Shown in pieces: positions 10,038 through 16,822 of a stretch of DNA of 64,000 bases. The stretch's first letter is position 1. Every line of letters starts with the position of its first letter. The stretch lies in contig NZ_JAFIQY010000002.1 in assembly GCF_022271435.1 (NCBI RefSeq), forward strand, positions 124,001 to 188,000, given 5' to 3'. Made by a program: the position numbers and the translations under genes. This stretch comes from Streptomyces monomycini (GTDB taxonomy: Bacteria > Actinomycetota > Actinomycetes > Streptomycetales > Streptomycetaceae). The notes under the pieces were generated by a model. It worked only from the letters and a program-made list of their open reading frames with translations, searched no databases and was not told the DNA's origin.

Positions 10038-10754
10038 ATGGACAACTCTAGCGGCGTCGGCGTTCTCGACAAGGCAGCTCTGGTACTGAGCGCTCTGGAG
10101 TCCGGTCCGGCCACCCTCGCCGGGCTGGTCACGGCGACCGGGCTCGCACGACCCACGGCACACCGGCTGGCCGTGGCACTGGAACACCACCGGATGGTGG
10201 CGAGGGACATGCAGGGCCGGTTCATCCTCGGCCCGCGGCTGTCGGAACTGGCCGCCGCGGCCGGCGAGGACCGCCTGCTGGCCACGGCCGGACCGGTGCT
10301 CACGCACCTGCGCGACGTGACGGGCGAGAGCGCGCAGCTCTACCGGCGCCAGGGCGACATGCGGATCTGCGCGGCCGCGGCGGAACGGCTGTCCGGACTG
10401 CGGGACACCGTCCCGGTCGGCTCCACGCTCCCCATGAAGGCCGGCTCGGCCGCCCAGATCCTGATGGCCTGGGAGGAGCCGGAGCGCCTGCACCGCGGCC
10501 TCCAGGGCGCCCGCTTCACGGCCACCGCGCTGTCCGGCGTACGGCGCCGGGGCTGGGCGCAGTCGATCGGCGAGCGGGAGCCGGGTGTGGCCTCGGTCTC
10601 CGCCCCCGTACGCGGCCCGTCGAACCGCGTGGTCGCCGCCGTCTCGGTCTCCGGACCGATCGAGCGGCTGACCCGCCACCCGGGCCGGATGCACGCCCAG
10701 GCGGTCATCGACGCGGCGGCCCGGCTCAGCGAGGCACTGCGGCGTACGGGCTGA
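10038..10754 (+). CDS. ndgR: IclR-family transcriptional regulator (NdgR/AreB type)
   Basis: A 238-residue IclR regulator divergent from leuCD. Residues 8-60 form the winged helix (LDKAALVLSALESGPATLAG, then TGLARPTAHRLAVALEHH), followed by the IclR effector domain (GLRDTVPVGSTLPMKAGSAAQ and VASVSAPVRGPSNRVVAAVSVSG). Position and sequence match NdgR of S. coelicolor and AreB, which regulate leucine and other amino acid metabolism; that role is known for the family, not shown here. No ribosome binding site precedes the ATG, and the predicted promoter suggests a leaderless mRNA. Confidence 0.93.
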   Translation: MDNSSGVGVLDKAALVLSALESGPATLAGLVTATGLARPTAHRLAVALEHHRMVARDMQGRFILGPRLSELAAAAGEDRLLATAGPVLTHLRDVTGESAQLYRRQGDMRICAAAAERLSGLRDTVPVGSTLPMKAGSAAQILMAWEEPERLHRGLQGARFTATALSGVRRRGWAQSIGEREPGVASVSAPVRGPSNRVVAAVSVSGPIERLTRHPGRMHAQAVIDAAARLSEALRRTG

Positions 10755-10797
10755 CCCGCCGGCCCCCTCCCCTACCCCGCTGACCTGCAAGAACACC

Positions 10798-10837
10798 GAC
10801 CGGCCGGTGCGGCCGCCGACGCCCGCACCGGCCGGTC
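10798..10837. terminator. Bidirectional hairpin between ndgR and DUF4188 gene
   Basis: A 15-base perfect inverted repeat (arms GACCGGCCGGTGCGG and its complement) with a 10-base loop lies between two convergent genes and probably ends both transcripts. Confidence 0.7.
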
Positions 10838-10855
10838 AGCCACGTCACGGCGTGA

Positions 10856-11338
10856 CTACACCGCGCTCACGGGCGCGCTGAGCGCCCCACGACGGCCCGG
10901 CGCGGCGACGCCGTACGCGGCACCGAGCCCGTCCGGCGGCATCGAACTGTAGATCGTGCTGTACGCGCCCGCCGGCACGACATAGGTCTCGTGCCAGATC
11001 CCCACCGCCCCTTCGCCGCTCCGCGCGCGGCGGTTGAACGCCGCCCACGCGGGGCGGTGCCGCATGTCCGGGTCGGAGGCGTAGGCGTACAACTTCTCGC
11101 GCGACTCCCAGTATTGGACGACGGTGAAGACGCGCGGCCCGCCGTTCAGCACCCGGTAGCCGAGCATCCCGGCGCCCGGCTCGCGCACCAACTCCTTGAT
11201 CATCCGCGGCATCGCACGCAGCGCGGGCAGCCAACTGCGCACCGCCCGGAGCTTGTTGATGCGCATACCGACCATGAAGACGACCACCTCCCCGTCGGCG
11301 TCCGCCACCATGCGCCCCGGCACGACCTTGTCACCCAT
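10856..11338 (-). CDS. DUF4188 family protein
   Basis: A 160-residue protein of the DUF4188 family, which has a ferredoxin-like dimeric alpha-beta-barrel (monooxygenase-like) character. Visible segments are EVVVFMVGMRINKLRAVRSW, the central PRVFTVVQYWESREKLYAYA (typical of this fold), and HRPAWAAFNRR. The ATG at 11338 is preferred because the family begins at GDKVVPGRM. No cofactor or substrate can be read. It is divergent from a MerR regulator with shared operator-like repeats between, so the regulator probably controls it. Confidence 0.8.
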   Translation of the reverse strand: MGDKVVPGRMVADADGEVVVFMVGMRINKLRAVRSWLPALRAMPRMIKELVREPGAGMLGYRVLNGGPRVFTVVQYWESREKLYAYASDPDMRHRPAWAAFNRRARSGEGAVGIWHETYVVPAGAYSTIYSSMPPDGLGAAYGVAAPGRRGALSAPVSAV

Positions 11339-11362
11339 GACGATCCCCCTGCTCTCCATTCT

Positions 11363-11395
11363 TTGGATAGCGGCACTATCCATGCTTGGATAGTG
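11363..11395. promoter_or_regulatory. Three TGGATAG half-sites in the DUF4188/MerR divergent promoter
   Basis: TTGGATAG at 11363-11370 and CACTATCCA at 11374-11382 face each other, and CACTATCCA also forms a perfect 9-base inverted repeat with TGGATAGTG at 11387-11395 across a 4-base spacer. The cluster lies between the two divergent genes, as expected for a MerR operator acting on both. Confidence 0.6.
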
Positions 11396-11422
11396 ACACT
11401 CTCCAAGGGAAGGCGCAAGCGG

Positions 11423-12073
11423 ATGCGACTGGCGGAACTGAGTGAGCGCAGCGGGGTACCCACCGCCACGATCAAGTACTACCTCCGGGAGCGGCTGCTT
11501 CCGCCCGGCGAGCGGATCACCGCCACCACGGCCGAGTACGGCGACGCCCACCTGCGCCGGCTGCGCCTGGTGCGGGCGCTGGTCCAGGTCGGGAAGATGC
11601 CGGTGGCCACCGCGCGCGAGGTGCTGGCCGCCGTCGAGGACGACTCGCTGGACCACCACATGCGTCTCGGCGCGGCCGTGTGGGCCCTCCCCCACCCTCC
11701 CGGCCCGGCACAGGAAGCCCCGGAGACCACCGCCGCCCGCCGGACGGCCGACGAGCTGATGCGCCGCCTGGGCTGGCAGTACGGGCTGGAGGTGGGGCCG
11801 GTCTCCCCCGCCTACGGGATGCTGGTGAACGCGCTGGCCGCGCTCGCCCGGCTCGGCTATCCGCACACCGTCGAGAACGTGCTGCCGTACGCCCGGATCG
11901 CGGGCCAACTGGCCGTCGCCGACCTGGATTTGGTGGAGGAGTACGAGACGCCGGCCGAGCAGGTGGAGGCCGCGGTGGCGCTGACCGTACTGCTCGAACC
12001 GGTCCTGCTGAGCCTGCGGCGGCTGGCGGAGGCGGAGGAATCACACCGCCGGTTCAGAGGCGACTCCTCGTGA
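11423..12073 (+). CDS. MerR-family transcriptional regulator
   Basis: A 216-residue regulator. Residues 1-70 are a MerR winged helix: MRLAELSERSGVPTATIKYY, LLPPGERITATTAEYGDAHL and RLRLVRALVQVGKMPVATAREVLAAV. The C-terminal 130 residues are helical, without the cysteines that bind metals, so a small organic or protein ligand is more likely. It is divergent from the DUF4188 gene, 84 bases apart, with inverted repeats in the gap that suggest autoregulation. Confidence 0.86.
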   Translation: MRLAELSERSGVPTATIKYYLRERLLPPGERITATTAEYGDAHLRRLRLVRALVQVGKMPVATAREVLAAVEDDSLDHHMRLGAAVWALPHPPGPAQEAPETTAARRTADELMRRLGWQYGLEVGPVSPAYGMLVNALAALARLGYPHTVENVLPYARIAGQLAVADLDLVEEYETPAEQVEAAVALTVLLEPVLLSLRRLAEAEESHRRFRGDSS

Positions 12074-12108
12074 CGCCGGGCCCCGTGGCGCGTGGGGCCC
12101 TCCCATGC

Positions 12109-12144
12109 GAAGAGGCCCTTCCCCGACTGGGGAAGGGCCTCTTC
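12109..12144. terminator. Strong hairpin between MerR gene and tRNA genes
   Basis: A 16-base perfect inverted repeat (arms GAAGAGGCCCTTCCCC and its complement) around a GACT loop. It lies between the convergent MerR gene and the tRNA cluster and should stop transcription from both sides. Confidence 0.8.
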
Positions 12145-12150
12145 GTCGCG

Positions 12151-12223
12151 TACCCCCGACCGGATTCGAACCGGCGCTACCGCCTTGAGAGGGCGGCGTG
12201 CTAGGCCGCTACACAACGGGGGC
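12151..12223 (-). tRNA. tRNA-Glu (CTC), copy 1
   Basis: 73 bases on the minus strand fold as a complete cloverleaf: acceptor arm GCCCCCG/CGGGGGT, anticodon stem CCGCC/GGCGG with loop CTCTCAA (anticodon CTC), and T arm GCCGG TTCGAAT CCGGT. CCA is not encoded. The sequence is identical to the copy at 12351-12423. Confidence 0.95.
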
Positions 12224-12262
12224 TTGCACTTGCAGAACCACAGGCTGACCTGCGATTTCGCG

Positions 12263-12334
12263 CTGGGCTACCAGGACTCGAACCTAGACTAAATGAACCA
12301 GAATCACTCGTGCTGCCAATTACACCATAGCCCA
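12263..12334 (-). tRNA. tRNA-Gln (CTG), variant copy
   Basis: A 72-base cloverleaf with acceptor TGGGCTA/TAGCCCA, discriminator G, and anticodon loop TTCTGGT (anticodon CTG). It differs from the copy at 12463-12534 at two paired anticodon-stem positions: the C-G pair becomes G-T (stem AGTGA/TCATT). CCA is not encoded. Confidence 0.94.
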
Positions 12335-12350
12335 TGGTGGTATAGACCAG

Positions 12351-12423
12351 TACCCCCGACCGGATTCGAACCGGCGCTACCGCCTTGAGAGGGCGGCGTG
12401 CTAGGCCGCTACACAACGGGGGC
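12351..12423 (-). tRNA. tRNA-Glu (CTC), copy 2
   Basis: 73 bases identical to the Glu tRNA gene at 12151-12223, with anticodon CTC. It alternates with the Gln genes in one minus-strand array. Confidence 0.95.
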
Positions 12424-12439
12424 CTGATACTGCATGATC

Positions 12440-12461
12440 AAGAGACCTCGGGAGGTCTCTT
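12440..12461. repeat. Hairpin between tRNA-Glu and tRNA-Gln genes
   Basis: A perfect 10-base inverted repeat (AAGAGACCTC and its complement, GG loop) in the spacer between two tRNA genes. It could be an RNA-processing signal in a polycistronic tRNA transcript or a partial terminator. Confidence 0.5.
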
Positions 12462-12462
12462 G

Positions 12463-12534
12463 CTGGGCTACCAGGACTCGAACCTAGACTAACTGAACCA
12501 GAATCAGTCGTGCTGCCAATTACACCATAGCCCA
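12463..12534 (-). tRNA. tRNA-Gln (CTG)
   Basis: A 72-base cloverleaf; acceptor TGGGCTA/TAGCCCA, anticodon stem ACTGA/TCAGT, loop TTCTGGT (anticodon CTG), T arm with GGTTCGAGTCC. It is first in the minus-strand order Gln-Glu-Gln-Glu. Confidence 0.95.
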
Positions 12535-12622
12535 CCGGAACGCAACCCCCGCCAGGGGTTTTGTTCGGCTTGCGCTTCCCGGCCCGGCCTTTCGGCCCTG
12601 CCCGGGCGGCGCAGAAAGAACA

Positions 12623-13348
12623 TTACCCGAAGGTGGACGACGCTCCAAAACCGATAAGGCCGCGCACCAGCCCGGGCAGCTCGGCGAGCCCGCCGATCCG
12701 TGTCACCCCGTCCGGCACCGCACCCTCCGTACCGGCCCGGTCCACCCAGATCGCGCCCAGCCCGGCGTCGCGCGCGCCGATCGCGTCCACGTCCAGCTTG
12801 TCCCCCACGTAGACCACCCGCTCCGGCGCCAGCCCCAGCGCGTCACAGGCCGCCAGGAACGCCCCCGCCGCCGGCTTCGCGTGCCCCAGCTCGTCGGCGC
12901 ACAGCACCACCTCGAAGTGCTCGCGTATGCCGAGCGCCCGCAGCTTGCGGTCCTGGTTGGCGACGGACGAATTCGACAGCACCCCCTGCCGGGCCAGCGG
13001 CGCCACGTCCGTCAGCGCCTGCACGGAATCCGGAAAGAGCGCCCAGGCCGCCTCGTACAGCGCGACGTACCGCCCGAACCAGGCGTCCGCCTCGTCATCA
13101 CTCAGCACCGTCCCGAGGAAGGCCCGCGCCCGCTCCCTACGATGCTCCAGGAACCCCACCTCCCCGGCCAGAAACCGCCCGAAGGCGACCTCCATGCACT
13201 CCCGCCACCGCCCGAGCGCGCACTCGGCGTCCGCGTACCGCCCGAGCAGCCCCTCCGCCTCGATGTGCCGCAGGGCTCCCACGCGGTCCGACCCCGTGTA
13301 GTCGAAGAGGGTGTCGTCCACGTCCCAGAGGACGGCCTCGATGGTCAT
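12623..13348 (-). CDS. HAD-superfamily hydrolase
   Basis: A 241-residue haloacid dehalogenase-like hydrolase resembling nucleotidase/phosphoglycolate phosphatase members. Motif I is WDVDDTLFDYTG (catalytic DxD near residues 9-11), motif II is GVLSNSSVANQ, the lysine motif is LGHAKPAAGAFLAAC, and motif IV is VVYVGDKLDVDAIGARDAG. A helical cap lies between motif I and motif II. The substrate is not predictable. It sits upstream of the tRNA array on the same strand. Confidence 0.88.
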   Translation of the reverse strand: MTIEAVLWDVDDTLFDYTGSDRVGALRHIEAEGLLGRYADAECALGRWRECMEVAFGRFLAGEVGFLEHRRERARAFLGTVLSDDEADAWFGRYVALYEAAWALFPDSVQALTDVAPLARQGVLSNSSVANQDRKLRALGIREHFEVVLCADELGHAKPAAGAFLAACDALGLAPERVVYVGDKLDVDAIGARDAGLGAIWVDRAGTEGAVPDGVTRIGGLAELPGLVRGLIGFGASSTFG

Positions 13349-13483
13349 GAAACCGACGGTACCCGGACGGGCCGCGCGAGCACCCGAGTTTTCGCCCTGC
13401 TCACGTCAAGGCCATGGCATGCTGTCGCCCTGCCAGGGCGCCCTTCGCGCCCGGCAGGAATCCAACGGGGAGTGATCGACACA

Positions 13484-13783
13484 GTGATCGACATGAAGCG
13501 CGCCGCCGTGGTGGGCCTGGCCGTGGCCGGCCTGGGACTCGGCAGCCTGGTGACCGCCGCACCGGCGTCCGCGAACGGTACGGCGCCCGCGTGCGTGAAG
13601 CGCAACGTCTACACCGTGGTGGGCCGCTACTGGGAGGCGCGCGTCCAGAACACCTGCGGCAAGAAAATGCGCGTCCGCGTGGTCGGCTCGTTCGGCCCGT
13701 TCGACTGCCACACCCTCGCGAACGGCGCCAGCTACCGCCACCACAGCGAGTGGGGCAAGTACAAGCGCGTCGAGGTGTGCTGA
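13484..13783 (+). CDS. Small secreted Cys-rich protein, possibly alpha-amylase-inhibitor-like
   Basis: A 99-residue exported protein. Residues 4-31 are a signal peptide (MKRAAVVGLAVAGLGLGSLV, ending APASA). The mature part has four cysteines, in ACVKRN, QNTCGKK, FDCHTL and VEVC. Their spacing and the strand pattern CGKKMRVRVVGSF resemble tendamistat-type alpha-amylase inhibitors, but the inhibitory WRY triplet is absent (GRYWEA occurs near that place). The GTG at 13484 fits the GGGGAG at 13467-13472 better than the ATG at 13493. The family link is tentative. Confidence 0.7.
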   Translation: MIDMKRAAVVGLAVAGLGLGSLVTAAPASANGTAPACVKRNVYTVVGRYWEARVQNTCGKKMRVRVVGSFGPFDCHTLANGASYRHHSEWGKYKRVEVC

Positions 13784-13868
13784 GGCGCGCTCGCGCGCCG
13801 AAGGTCCGAAGGTGACGTGAGGCCCGGCGGGCGGGGTTCGGCCCGCCGGGGCCCTGCGCGCTTAGCGG

Positions 13869-13995
13869 TTACGTAGGGGAGGGCGACACCCCGCGTCCCT
13901 TGACCGTGGCGAGGAACCGGCAACGCCGGACAGTTCACACCCTCGTTGCCGTACGAGGACTCCCGCCAGACCAGGCGGGACGCACTGAACCTCAC
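13869..13995 (-). pseudogene. DUF397 gene relic with internal deletion
   Basis: The minus strand opens with GTG at 13995 and encodes RLVWRESSYGNEGVNC, the diagnostic N-terminus of DUF397 proteins. It then loses similarity. In the +1 frame the next residues are RFLATVKGRGVSPSPT and a stop (13869-13871), resembling a DUF397 C-terminus. About 30-35 middle codons appear to be deleted with a frame change, so the gene is probably dead. It lies 1.4 kb from two intact DUF397 genes on the same strand. Confidence 0.55.
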
Positions 13996-14171
13996 CTCTC
14001 CACTCAGCGGGCCCGGTCAGTCCTGTTCGCGAGCCCGGGACCAAAGTCCCGGCTGCCATGCCCATCACTTGGGCCTCATCGACAGCCGGCCCAGCCGTAC
14101 GGCTCACAAGCTCTAGGACCAAAGCCCCGACTTCCGGGGTAATCACCTGTTCAACCTTTGCTGGCCGAACC

Positions 14172-14210
14172 GCATATGCCAGGCTCACGGTCACTACTCC
14201 TGGCATATGC
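14172..14210. promoter_or_regulatory. 12-base inverted repeat upstream of secreted glycine-zipper protein
   Basis: Perfect inverted arms GCATATGCCAGG (14172-14183) and CCTGGCATATGC (14199-14210) are separated by 15 bases. Each arm contains the palindrome GCATATGC. It ends 49 bases before the ATG at 14260 and is a good operator candidate. The rest of 13996-14259 holds no gene I can support. Confidence 0.5.
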
Positions 14211-14259
14211 CAACCACAGTGGCGCCAGAGCCTTGTGAATCTGCCTACGAAGGGTCTTC

Positions 14260-15051
14260 ATGAACCACCGCCAGCGCATAGCCAGCACCATCCTCGTCAC
14301 CATCAGCGCGACCGCACTCACACTCGGGGTCGCCCCCGCCGCCTTCGCCGGTGACATCCCTTCCCCGGCCGAGCAGACCGCGGCCTTGGTCGAGAAGGCC
14401 ACCGGCACCACCGACATCGCTCTGACCCCAGCCCCTGGCACCACGATCCCCCAGCGTTCCACCGGGGACGCCAAGGCCGGCACCGCGACGGGTGACGCCG
14501 TATCCATCGCCCTTCCCGGCACCAAGAACGTCACCGGCGCCAAGGCCGGCAAGAACACCACCGTCTACCCCGGCGCAGCCGAGGCCACCGACCTCGCCGT
14601 CCAGCCCACCACCGACGGCGGCATTCGCGCCCTGGCCGTCCTCAAGGACGTCACCGCCCCGCGCGAACAGCGCTACGACGTCGGCCTTCCCGCCGGCGCC
14701 CGCCTGGTCATGCTCGACAACGGCGCGGTCGCCGCCATCGCCAAGAACGGCACCTTCCTCGGCGGTTTCACCACCCCCTGGGCCAAGGACGCCAACGGCA
14801 AGCCCGTACCCACCAGCTACCGCGTCGACGGCAACACCCTCGTCCAGTCGGTACGGATCGCGGACTCCACGGCATTCCCCGTCGTCGCCGACCCCAAGTG
14901 GCTGAACGATGCGGCCAAGGGAACGGCCGCCGGCCTGGTCGGCGGATGTGCGGCCGGCGCCCTCGCCGGGGGAGTCGGGTGCCTCCCCGGAGCTGTCGCA
15001 TCAGGTGTGGCCGGTGGCGTCGCCGGGGCGATCAGCGGCCTTTTCAGCTGA
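14260..15051 (+). CDS. Secreted protein with FPVVADP motif and glycine-zipper C-terminus
   Basis: A 263-residue exported protein of unknown function. Residues 1-30 form a signal peptide ending PAAFAGD. The middle is a beta-rich domain (RYDVGLPAGARLVMLDNG, and VQSVRIADSTAFPVVADPKW near residues 195-214). FPVVADP is a motif I recall from many variable streptomycete secreted proteins. The last 45 residues are a hydrophobic glycine/alanine zipper with two cysteines (GLVGGCAAGALAGGVGCLPG, then AVASGVAGGVAGAISGLFS), much like membrane-active class II bacteriocins. A 72-residue membrane protein follows. Bacteriocin-like activity is inference only. Confidence 0.78.
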   Translation: MNHRQRIASTILVTISATALTLGVAPAAFAGDIPSPAEQTAALVEKATGTTDIALTPAPGTTIPQRSTGDAKAGTATGDAVSIALPGTKNVTGAKAGKNTTVYPGAAEATDLAVQPTTDGGIRALAVLKDVTAPREQRYDVGLPAGARLVMLDNGAVAAIAKNGTFLGGFTTPWAKDANGKPVPTSYRVDGNTLVQSVRIADSTAFPVVADPKWLNDAAKGTAAGLVGGCAAGALAGGVGCLPGAVASGVAGGVAGAISGLFS

Positions 15052-15107
15052 CAGCCGTTGCCTTCTTCCCTCGATCCCGGACGACATGGCCTGTGAGGAG
15101 CACCGAC

Positions 15108-15326
15108 ATGACAGACGGCACGGAGAGTCGGCACCCCAGCGCTGAGCGGACCGTCTCGCTCGCGGTGTTGTGCGGACTGGGAGTGATCCTCGGCCTCAGC
15201 CTGGGCGACCAGTCCTTTGTAGCCAGCGTCCTGTGGGGCCTGGCCGGAGGGATCATCGCGGCACCAGTACTCATGGGCGCCACCCGAGTCGCCCGATACG
15301 TGGCCAAGCGGCGATCCACACGCTGA
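15108..15326 (+). CDS. Small two-helix membrane protein
   Basis: A 72-residue protein with two predicted membrane helices (VSLAVLCGLGVILGLSLG and FVASVLWGLAGGIIAAPVLMG) and a basic tail (RYVAKRRSTR). The start ATG has GTGAGGAG upstream. It lies 56 bases after the secreted glycine-zipper gene on the same strand, so the two are probably co-transcribed. A self-protection (immunity) role for the neighbour is conceivable but unsupported beyond position and size. Confidence 0.7.
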   Translation: MTDGTESRHPSAERTVSLAVLCGLGVILGLSLGDQSFVASVLWGLAGGIIAAPVLMGATRVARYVAKRRSTR

Positions 15327-15402
15327 CCCGATCGAGACCGGGCCGCACCTCACATCAGCCGAGGCAGATGCCAGGAGTGGACCGGTCTCGATCGGGTCAG
15401 CG
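15321..15402. repeat. Perfect 21-base inverted repeat between convergent genes
   Basis: The 21 bases at 15321-15341 are the exact reverse complement of 15382-15402, with 40 bases between. The left arm includes the stop of the small membrane protein gene. It probably works as a bidirectional terminator for the convergent membrane protein and DUF397 genes, though the long perfect arms and 40-base loop are unusual for that. Confidence 0.7.
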
Positions 15403-15413
15403 ACAAACCCTGG

Positions 15414-15608
15414 CTAGGACATGCCATCCGCACCGCTCCCCTTGAGCACCGCCAGCAAGGCGGCCAGCTCACCACGGGTGGCCGCCAGGATCACATCCGG
15501 ATCATCGCTCTCCCGGAGGCGCACGGTGCCGTCGGGGGCGGCGGCGATGTTCACGCAATTCACCGCCGCGTTGCTGTACGAGGACTTCTGCCAGGTCAGA
15601 CGGGACAT
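15414..15608 (-). CDS. DUF397 protein
   Basis: A 64-residue DUF397 protein starting MSRLTWQKSSYSNAAVNCVN, with APDGTVRLRESDDPDVIL and a C-terminal helix AALLAVLKGSGA. DUF397 proteins are small partners of XRE/DUF5753 regulators in actinomycetes and have been proposed to act as antitoxin-like or signalling partners. It is third in the minus-strand order XRE-DUF397-DUF397, starting 8 bases after the previous stop. Confidence 0.88.
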   Translation of the reverse strand: MSRLTWQKSSYSNAAVNCVNIAAAPDGTVRLRESDDPDVILAATRGELAALLAVLKGSGADGMS

Positions 15609-15616
15609 GCTGGGCT

Positions 15617-15817
15617 TCACCCCTTCGCGATTCGTTCCACACCGCTCTCTTTGATGACCGTCACGAACGCAGCCAGCCCTTCGCGGGCGATCGACAGAAC
15701 CACCTCCGGCTCGTCGCTCTCCCGCATCCGGAGGCTGCCGTCGGGGGCAGTCGCGACGTAGAGGCAATTGGCCCCAGCGTTGCTGTAGGAAGACTTCTGC
15801 CACTGATAGGTGCACAT
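15617..15817 (-). CDS. DUF397 protein (second copy)
   Basis: A 66-residue DUF397 protein (MCTYQWQKSSYSNAGANCLY, APDGSLRMRESDEPEVVL, LAAFVTVIKESGVERIAKG). It is clearly a paralogue of the 64-residue neighbour; the shared blocks WQKSSYSNA, NC, APDG and RMRESD/RLRESD point to a tandem duplication. It lies 11 bases after the XRE gene and 8 bases before the next copy, so all three are likely one operon. Confidence 0.88.
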   Translation of the reverse strand: MCTYQWQKSSYSNAGANCLYVATAPDGSLRMRESDEPEVVLSIAREGLAAFVTVIKESGVERIAKG

Positions 15818-15828
15818 CGTCAGGCCAC

Positions 15829-16668
15829 TCACAGACTCTTGGCGATCTTGTGGATGAACGCGCGGCTTTCGGCAGGGCTGAGGGCGCAGCGCTCCATACG
15901 GTCCAGCACTGTCCGGTACCGAGCAAGCTGTGCCTGCGCATAGAGGAACTCGCAACCGTGATCGGAGTCCAGCAGAACCGTGTCGAGCTGCGGCATCGGC
16001 CCGCATGCGTAGGTGATCGGTTGACCGGCCGCGGGAAAGTCAGCGCGCTCGAAGGGAATCGTCAGGACGGTCACGTTGTCCTGCTCCCCCATCTCGATCA
16101 GGTGATGCAGTTGGGCCCGCACCACCTCCGCGCCGCCGATCCCCATGCGTAGCGCGGCCTCGTGGATGATCGCCGTGTAGGGCGTGGGTGACTTCCCGCC
16201 CAGAACGCCTTGGCGTCTGACGCGGAAAGCGACGTGGTGCTCGATCTCGTACGGGCGGAGGGTGGGCACGTAATGGCCGTACGACACGCGAGCGTGCTCT
16301 GCCGTTTGCAAGAGGCCGGGCATGGCCACCACAACGGCGACCCTCACCGCCCTGGCCTCGTGTTCCATCTCCGCGACCTCGACCAATGAAGCGGGCAGTA
16401 GCTCCCGGTACTCGTCCCACCAACCGCGCCCCCTGCGCCCCGTCATACTTCCCAAGGCTTCGACGAGCGCGACGTCATCACACGCGTAGCTGCGAGCTAT
16501 GGCCCATACCCGGTCCGCACTCACCCCGTACCGCCCGGCCTCGATCATGCTCATGCGGGCCTGCTGGATGCCGACCCTAGCCGCGGCCTCCGTAGATGTC
16601 AGCCCGGCCTGCTCCCGCAGTTTGCGCAGTTCGGCGCCCAGGCGGCGCTGCCGCAATGTCGGCGGCAT
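15829..16668 (-). CDS. XRE-family regulator with DUF5753 domain
   Basis: A 279-residue regulator of the large Streptomyces XRE-DUF5753 class (BldB-pair/Scr1-like). Residues 8-65 form a helix-turn-helix (LGAELRKLREQAGLTSTEAA, VGIQQARMSMIEAGRYGVSA). The DUF5753 part has AMPGLLQTAEHARV, HEAALRMGIGG, LTIPFERADFPAAGQP and LARYRTVLDRMERCALSP. The ATG at 16668 is chosen because homology starts at RQRRLGAEL; no clear ribosome site helps. Encoded upstream of and with two DUF397 partners. Confidence 0.88.
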   Translation of the reverse strand: MPPTLRQRRLGAELRKLREQAGLTSTEAAARVGIQQARMSMIEAGRYGVSADRVWAIARSYACDDVALVEALGSMTGRRGRGWWDEYRELLPASLVEVAEMEHEARAVRVAVVVAMPGLLQTAEHARVSYGHYVPTLRPYEIEHHVAFRVRRQGVLGGKSPTPYTAIIHEAALRMGIGGAEVVRAQLHHLIEMGEQDNVTVLTIPFERADFPAAGQPITYACGPMPQLDTVLLDSDHGCEFLYAQAQLARYRTVLDRMERCALSPAESRAFIHKIAKSL

Positions 16669-16752
16669 AGCTGTCGCCAAGGGACCCCCTCTCGGTGCAC
16701 GCGTGTGCAAGACGTACCCCACACCAGTGAAATCCCAATGACTATCAGCTTC

Positions 16753-16774
16753 TTCGAGATAGAGCTATCACGAA
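16753..16774. promoter_or_regulatory. Near-perfect palindrome in XRE divergent promoter
   Basis: Arms TTCGAGATAG and CTATCACGAA flank a central AG with one mismatched pair. The site sits 85 bases upstream of the XRE start and 49 bases upstream of the divergent gene at 16823. It is a likely binding site of the XRE regulator. Confidence 0.5.
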
Positions 16775-16822
16775 GTGGCTAACGTTGAGTCATCAACTCC
16801 TAGCGATGACAGGAGACTTCAC

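Noticed and set aside
12151..12534. tRNA cluster as an integration (att) site
   Set aside because: No integrase, excisionase or phage genes are nearby, and the repeated tRNAs are whole genes rather than short duplicated ends.
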